NCBI GenBank assembly: GCA_014379235.1
Contig: JACMMD010000878.1
Span: 1-8,978, forward strand
DNA: 8,978 nucleotides
DNA from: Anaerolineae bacterium
Lineage (GTDB): Bacteria > Chloroflexota > Anaerolineae > Aggregatilineales > Phototrophicaceae
Direction: 5' to 3'
Position numbers and translations under genes: made by a program. Position 1 is the stretch's first letter. Every line of letters starts with the position of its first letter. Below the pieces are notes generated by a model. The model saw nothing but the letters and a program-made list of their open reading frames with translations. It had not been told where the DNA came from and searched no databases. Shown in pieces: positions 6,276-8,978 of the stretch.

Positions 6276-6286
6276 CAAGCATGTCG

Positions 6287-6314
6287 GTAGGGGCAAGGCA
6301 TGCTTTGCCCCTAC
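6287..6314. repeat. REP-like palindrome between potD2 and potA
   Basis: GTAGGGGCAA (6287-6296) is perfectly complementary to TTGCCCCTAC (6305-6314), with inner bases GGCATGCT extending the stem by a G-U and two G-C pairs. The TAGGGGC...GCCCCTA form resembles dispersed palindromes known from several bacterial genomes (from memory). It is not followed by a U-run. It contains the in-frame ATG at 6300 that would otherwise be taken as an upstream start for potA. It could stabilise the potD2 transcript end or attenuate potA. Confidence 0.7.
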
Positions 6315-6335
6315 ACATATATTTTCTGGGGAATC

Positions 6336-7523
6336 ATGACGAAACCTAATATTCCAAACGACATCGAACTGAAACACGTCACTAAAGAGTTCCCGCTGCG
6401 GCGCGGCGAAAGCGTGGCCACCAGAGCGGTAGATGAAGTTTCGCTGGAAATCCCCGACGGTGAATTTTTCGCGCTGTTGGGGCCCAGCGGCTGCGGTAAA
6501 ACCACCACGCTGAGAATGATCGCTGGTTTTGAAGAACCCACTTCCGGCGAAATCATTTTGCGCGGCCAGCAGATGCAGCATGTCCCGCCCTTTCATCGTC
6601 CGGTGAACACCGTATTTCAAGACTACGCGCTGTTCCCGCACATGACCGTGCTGCAAAACATCATGTTCGGGTTGGAGATGGAAGGCGTAAGCAAGAAAGA
6701 AGCGACACAGCGCGCCAGCGAAGCGCTCGAATTGGTGCGACTGCCACAGGTTGGCGGACGCAAGCCGCGCCAGCTTTCCGGCGGACAGCAGCAGCGCGTG
6801 GCATTAGCGCGAGCATTGGTGAAACGTCCAGCCGTTTTGCTGTTGGACGAGCCGCTTGGCGCGCTCGACCTCAAACTGCGAAAGGCCATGCAGTTCGAAC
6901 TCAAGTCGATGCAGCAGCAGCTTGGCATCACCTTCATTTACGTCACGCATGACCAAGAAGAAGCGTTGACGATGGCAGACCGCATCGCCGTGATGGACAA
7001 AGGCAAGGTGCTGCAAATCGGTACGCCCGAAGAAATTTACGAGACGCCGACGACGCAGTTCGTGGCCGACTTCATCGGTGAAACAAACTTCCTCAAAGGT
7101 CAGTTGATAAAGATCGAGGGTGAGATCGGCACGGTGCAGTTGGACGAACAGACGACAGTATGCGCTACGATTGGCATTCCGAACCTGACTGCTCCGTCGG
7201 ATGTCGTTGTGGGTATTCGCCCGGAGAAAATCAGTTTGCTGCCGATTGAAGGCGCGGTTCGCAATCCTGCGGGGGTGAGTACGCCCGCGTCAGACCTGAC
7301 CGCACAGCTTGGCCGTGATAACAGCACGACGCTGATTCGCGGCGTGGTTAAACAGGCGATCTATATTGGTACGGATACGCGCTATGTCGTGCGGATCGGA
7401 CAAAATGCGGACGTGGTTGTGCGTGTGCAAAACTTCGGTCATCGCAACGAGATGACTTTTGAAGAAGGCCAAGCGGTGAATGTGTATTGGAGTACGAAAA
7501 ACGCCCGTGTGTTGATTAACTAG
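6336..7523 (+). CDS. potA: Polyamine ABC transporter ATPase PotA
   Basis: The cytoplasmic ATPase of the importer, 395 residues from the chosen start. Walker A GPSGCGKT is at 49-56, the Q-loop glutamine Q95 in VFQDYALFPH, signature LSGGQ at 147-151, Walker B LLLDEP at 168-173, D-loop GALD at 175-178 and the switch histidine H205. All catalytic residues are present. A C-terminal TOBE-type regulatory domain follows from about 250, including VVGIRPE at 291-297. It carries a probable insertion, about 306-332, rich in Ala, Ser and Thr. The start at 6336 is preferred because GGGGA lies 5 nt upstream; the alternative ATG at 6300 lies inside a palindrome and adds 12 non-conserved residues. It is the last gene of the operon, whereas potA is first in the enteric potABCD order. 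It ends in TAG, close to the heptad array that borders the S23 pseudogene. Confidence 0.94.
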   Translation: MTKPNIPNDIELKHVTKEFPLRRGESVATRAVDEVSLEIPDGEFFALLGPSGCGKTTTLRMIAGFEEPTSGEIILRGQQMQHVPPFHRPVNTVFQDYALFPHMTVLQNIMFGLEMEGVSKKEATQRASEALELVRLPQVGGRKPRQLSGGQQQRVALARALVKRPAVLLLDEPLGALDLKLRKAMQFELKSMQQQLGITFIYVTHDQEEALTMADRIAVMDKGKVLQIGTPEEIYETPTTQFVADFIGETNFLKGQLIKIEGEIGTVQLDEQTTVCATIGIPNLTAPSDVVVGIRPEKISLLPIEGAVRNPAGVSTPASDLTAQLGRDNSTTLIRGVVKQAIYIGTDTRYVVRIGQNADVVVRVQNFGHRNEMTFEEGQAVNVYWSTKNARVLIN

Positions 7524-7555
7524 CCAATAGCTTTTAGCAGTTAGCCATTAACTAG
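7521..7555. repeat. Left AGCT-family heptad array (inverted end)
   Basis: Five consecutive heptads beginning TAGCCAA and TAGCTTT, with the core TAGC or TAAC at every seventh base. The array starts on the TAG stop codon of potA. The reverse complement of 7521-7548 matches 7920-7947 at 22 of 28 positions, so it is the inverted partner of the array on the other side of the S23 pseudogene. Confidence 0.75.
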
Positions 7556-7566
7556 GGAGAAAAGCA

Positions 7567-7927
7567 TTGCGTGATTTCAGGAAAATGGCGGTTTGGGCCA
7601 AAGCCCATACTCTCACTCTAACTGTCTATCGCATGACAAGCTAGTTTCCTAAAGAAGAACTTTATGGGCTAACAAGCCAAATTCGTCGGGCGGCGGCATC
7701 TGTTCCGGCAAATATCGCTGAAGGTTGCGGTAGAGGTGGGGAAAAGGAATTAGCACACTTTTGCGGATAGCGGCTGGTTCAGCTAGTGAGCTAGAGTACC
7801 ATCTGTTGTTAGCACGAGATTTAAGTTTAGTACCTGAAAACGTCTATGTTCCTTTGAACGATGACGTTTTAATGAAGTGAAGCGCATGTTGAACGCTTAC
7901 ATCAAAACACTTAAAGCTGATAGCTAA
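7567..7927 (+). pseudogene. Four-helix-bundle protein (S23 / bIVP family), decayed
   Basis: The three pieces together encode a protein of about 120 residues of the four-helix-bundle family first known from 23S rRNA intervening sequences (TIGR02436-type). A TTG at 7567 follows AGGGAG at 6 nt spacing. Recognisable blocks are RDFRKMAVWAKAH, then FPKEELYGLTSQIRRAA, VPANIAEGCGRGGEKELAHF, and in another frame LRIAAGSASELEYHLLLARD, then VKRMLNAYIKTLKADS. Three lesions are visible: an in-frame TAG at 7642-7644, a one-base loss in the T-run at 7759-7762, and another one-base loss near 7872. Restoring each frame gives continuous family sequence. The predicted last codons run into the right heptad array. 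Function in the family is unclear; here it is surely not made as a full protein. It is flanked by inverted heptad arrays and may have arrived as a mobile unit. Confidence 0.82.
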
Positions 7928-7949
7928 CAGCTAAAGGCTTATAGCTAGA
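7915..7949. repeat. Right AGCT-family heptad array (inverted end)
   Basis: Five consecutive heptads beginning AGCTGAT and AGCTAAC, with RGCT at every seventh base. It overlaps the last four residues and stop of the S23 pseudogene and reaches almost to the stop codon of the STAS-like gene on the other strand (7952). It is inverted relative to the array at 7521-7555. Confidence 0.75.
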
Positions 7950-7951
7950 AA

Positions 7952-8383
7952 TTATACTTCGCTGACCGCTTGCGCCACCTGTGTATCGGCGGTTTGGCTG
8001 TGACGTTGTGCGATGATGCTGCGGGCTTTTTCCAGCGTGGCGGTAACGAACAAACGCGCACAAATGCCGTCGTTATCGGGCAGGTTGCGGCAGATGAACG
8101 TCATCGTATTGCGGAAGTGATCGTTGCCAACAAATACGGCAATGCAGGTCGAATCCGGCGCGCTGCGTAGGGTGCGATCAATGAGCGACGACAGCGGAAA
8201 ACCGAGCGGCGGTCTCATGCCATCCTGTGCGGTGATGATGAGGTCTAAGCTGTGAGTCACTTCGGCGCGCATCCGTTCGGCATTGCGAACTGCTGTCGGG
8301 AAATCATCCCAATTCCAGTATTCCCCAATGTCATAACGTAAGACGGTTTTGGTTTCGTTGTCCCACGCAACTTCAATAGGCAT
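7952..8383 (-). CDS. Small SpoIIAA/STAS-like protein of unknown function
   Basis: A 143-residue soluble protein from the start at 8383, which has GGAG 8 nt upstream; an in-frame ATG at 8467 would add 28 residues rich in Arg and Thr that overlap a promoter-like sequence, so it is not preferred. The layout MPIEVAWDNETKTVLRYDI...YWNWDDF, followed by an amphipathic helix (about 29-43), LDLIITAQDG (46-55), a helix (64-75), IAVFVGND (81-88), and a C-terminal FVTATLEKARSIIAQRH (112-128), suggests alternating strands and helices like the STAS/SpoIIAA-like proteins found in many Chloroflexota genomes. This is a resemblance from memory. No membrane segment or catalytic motif is visible, and no partner kinase is in the window. 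It is transcribed toward the pseudogene. Confidence 0.75.
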   Translation of the reverse strand: MPIEVAWDNETKTVLRYDIGEYWNWDDFPTAVRNAERMRAEVTHSLDLIITAQDGMRPPLGFPLSSLIDRTLRSAPDSTCIAVFVGNDHFRNTMTFICRNLPDNDGICARLFVTATLEKARSIIAQRHSQTADTQVAQAVSEV

Positions 8384-8429
8384 GAGTGGTCTCCGGCAAG
8401 CAGGTCGCTGTGTAGTTACTGAACGAAGT

Positions 8430-8458
8430 CTTAATTGAGTGTATGCGACCCTTGTCAA
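8430..8458 (-). promoter_or_regulatory. Putative promoter of the STAS-like gene
   Basis: On the minus strand a perfect TTGACA (8458-8453) is followed after 17 nt by ATTAAG (8435-8430), a poor -10. Transcription would begin about 40 nt before the ATG at 8383. This supports the shorter start, because the longer reading frame would begin upstream of the promoter. Confidence 0.4.
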
Positions 8459-8511
8459 GTTAATCATTAAGATTGTGGCGATTAGGACTTTCTAACTGGT
8501 TATTGTAATGG

Positions 8512-8579
8512 AGTTATCAGTAATCAGTTAAATCCTTGTTTGCTCAAGGGAGCGCTCGTTAACTGAAAACTGATTACTT
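8512..8579. repeat. Inverted AGTWATC-family heptads at the end of aguB
   Basis: Heptads AGTTATC, AGTAATC, AGTTAAA (8512-8532) face heptads TTAACTG, AAAACTG, ATTACTT (8559-8579). The arms AGTAATCAGTT (8519-8529) and AACTGATTACT (8568-8578) are perfectly complementary over 11 bp, 38 nt apart. The right arm overlaps the stop codon of the amidase gene (8576-8574). The interior contains a smaller palindrome, AGCGCT. It could serve as a 3' structure for the amidase transcript, but there is no U-tract. Confidence 0.65.
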
Positions 8580-8978
8580 GCCATCGAGGATGCGCTGATA
8601 GGTGGCCGGTTTGCGCTGACGCAGCAGCGGAAACAACCGCCGCCAATGCTCAAATAACTGTGGGTCAAGGTCAGCGGTAATGAACTCGGCAGTATCGCGT
8701 CCCGCCTGCGCGATGATGCGTCCCATCGGGTCGCACACAAAACTGCTGCCATAAAAGCGCAGGCTGTTCTCCTCACCGATACGGTTGGCCGCGCCGATAT
8801 ACACACCGTTGGCGACAGCATGGCCGCGCATAACGGTTTGCCACGACTCCATTGTGTCGATGTTGGGGTCGGTGGGTTCTGCGCCGATAGCCGTTGGATA
8901 AAAGATGAACTCCGCGCCGTTCAAGCTGTAGATGCGCGCCAGTTCGGGAAACCACTGGTCATAGCAAGTCGGTGTAGC
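8574..8978 (-). CDS. aguB: N-carbamoylputrescine amidase-like nitrilase-superfamily hydrolase (C-terminal part)
   Basis: The C-terminal 134 residues of a cytoplasmic carbon-nitrogen hydrolase; the N-terminal part with the catalytic Glu and Lys lies beyond the window. The nucleophile elbow TCYDQWFPE, with the catalytic Cys at codon 8966-8964, is visible, followed by NGAEFIFYPTAIG and then SWQTVMRGHAVANGV, ANRIGEE, FYGSSFVCDPMGRIIAQAG and a C-terminal RQRKPATYQRIL. The YPTAIG...EP stretch and the overall C-terminal half agree with plant and bacterial N-carbamoylputrescine amidases (AguB), which release putrescine, CO2 and ammonia from N-carbamoylputrescine in the agmatine route. Other nitrilase-family amidases with a CYDQWFPE elbow are possible. 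It ends in TAA. The polyamine importer nearby supports the assignment. AguA (agmatine deiminase), its usual partner, is not in the window and may lie to the right. Confidence 0.78.
   Translation of the reverse strand, partial: ATPTCYDQWFPELARIYSLNGAEFIFYPTAIGAEPTDPNIDTMESWQTVMRGHAVANGVYIGAANRIGEENSLRFYGSSFVCDPMGRIIAQAGRDTAEFITADLDPQLFEHWRRLFPLLRQRKPATYQRILDGK

Noticed and set aside
5667..6656. 329-codon open frame antisense to potD copy 2 and the start of potA
   Set aside because: It is the shadow of the same sense codon pattern as in copy 1, spans two real genes and an intergenic palindrome, and has no plausible protein features. Similarity to the other antisense frame is explained by the potD duplication.
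7521..7949. CRISPR array or insertion sequence
   Set aside because: The 7-bp units are too short and degenerate for CRISPR and have no spacers; no transposase or target duplication could be seen, so no insertion sequence is called.
8384..8467. N-terminal extension of the STAS-like protein to the ATG at 8467
   Set aside because: The extension has no ribosome site, covers a TTGACA promoter-like sequence, and the ATG at 8383 has GGAG at good spacing and begins the recognisable domain.

Overview
The window is a polyamine locus from a bacterium, probably a member of the Chloroflexota. That assignment is an inference from protein style: PotD-type binding proteins with a Cys-bearing N-terminal segment, a small SpoIIAA/STAS-like protein and a four-helix-bundle 'S23' gene remnant. 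Base composition is moderately GC-rich. No rRNA, tRNA or CRISPR array was seen.

Layout. Positions 1-275 (minus) hold the N-terminal part of a flavin amine oxidase, running off the left edge and interrupted by an in-frame TGA. Positions 367-1749 (minus) encode a secreted protein of unknown function built from two copies of one domain. A divergent intergenic region (1750-1959) carries promoter-like sequences for both directions and three dyads on the transporter side. Positions 1960-7523 (plus) form a polyamine ABC transporter operon in the order potB, potC, potD (copy 1), potD (copy 2), potA. Positions 7567-7927 are a decayed four-helix-bundle (S23/bIVP) gene flanked by inverted arrays of 7-bp repeats. 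Positions 7952-8383 (minus) encode a small STAS-like protein. Positions 8574-8978 (minus) are the C-terminal part of an N-carbamoylputrescine amidase (AguB-like), running off the right edge.

How the genes fit together. PotB and PotC form the membrane channel, PotA supplies ATP hydrolysis, and two secreted PotD paralogues deliver putrescine/spermidine-type ligands. AguB makes putrescine from N-carbamoylputrescine. The amine oxidase could oxidise amines, although its substrate cannot be read from the fragment. Import, synthesis and possibly oxidation of polyamines therefore sit side by side.

The most unusual signal is in the gaps between genes. Several are filled with degenerate tandem heptanucleotide repeats of at least four word families (GAGTNCC, GTTCGAG, AGCTNNN, AGTWATC). 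One family forms inverted ends around the S23 pseudogene and recurs, end-to-end, as a hairpin between potC and potD. A different REP-like palindrome lies between potD2 and potA, and a GC-rich hairpin between the two potD genes, so three of the four operon junctions carry strong structure. All eight stop codons of intact genes are TAA or TAG, while the only in-frame TGA lies where a Trp would be expected.
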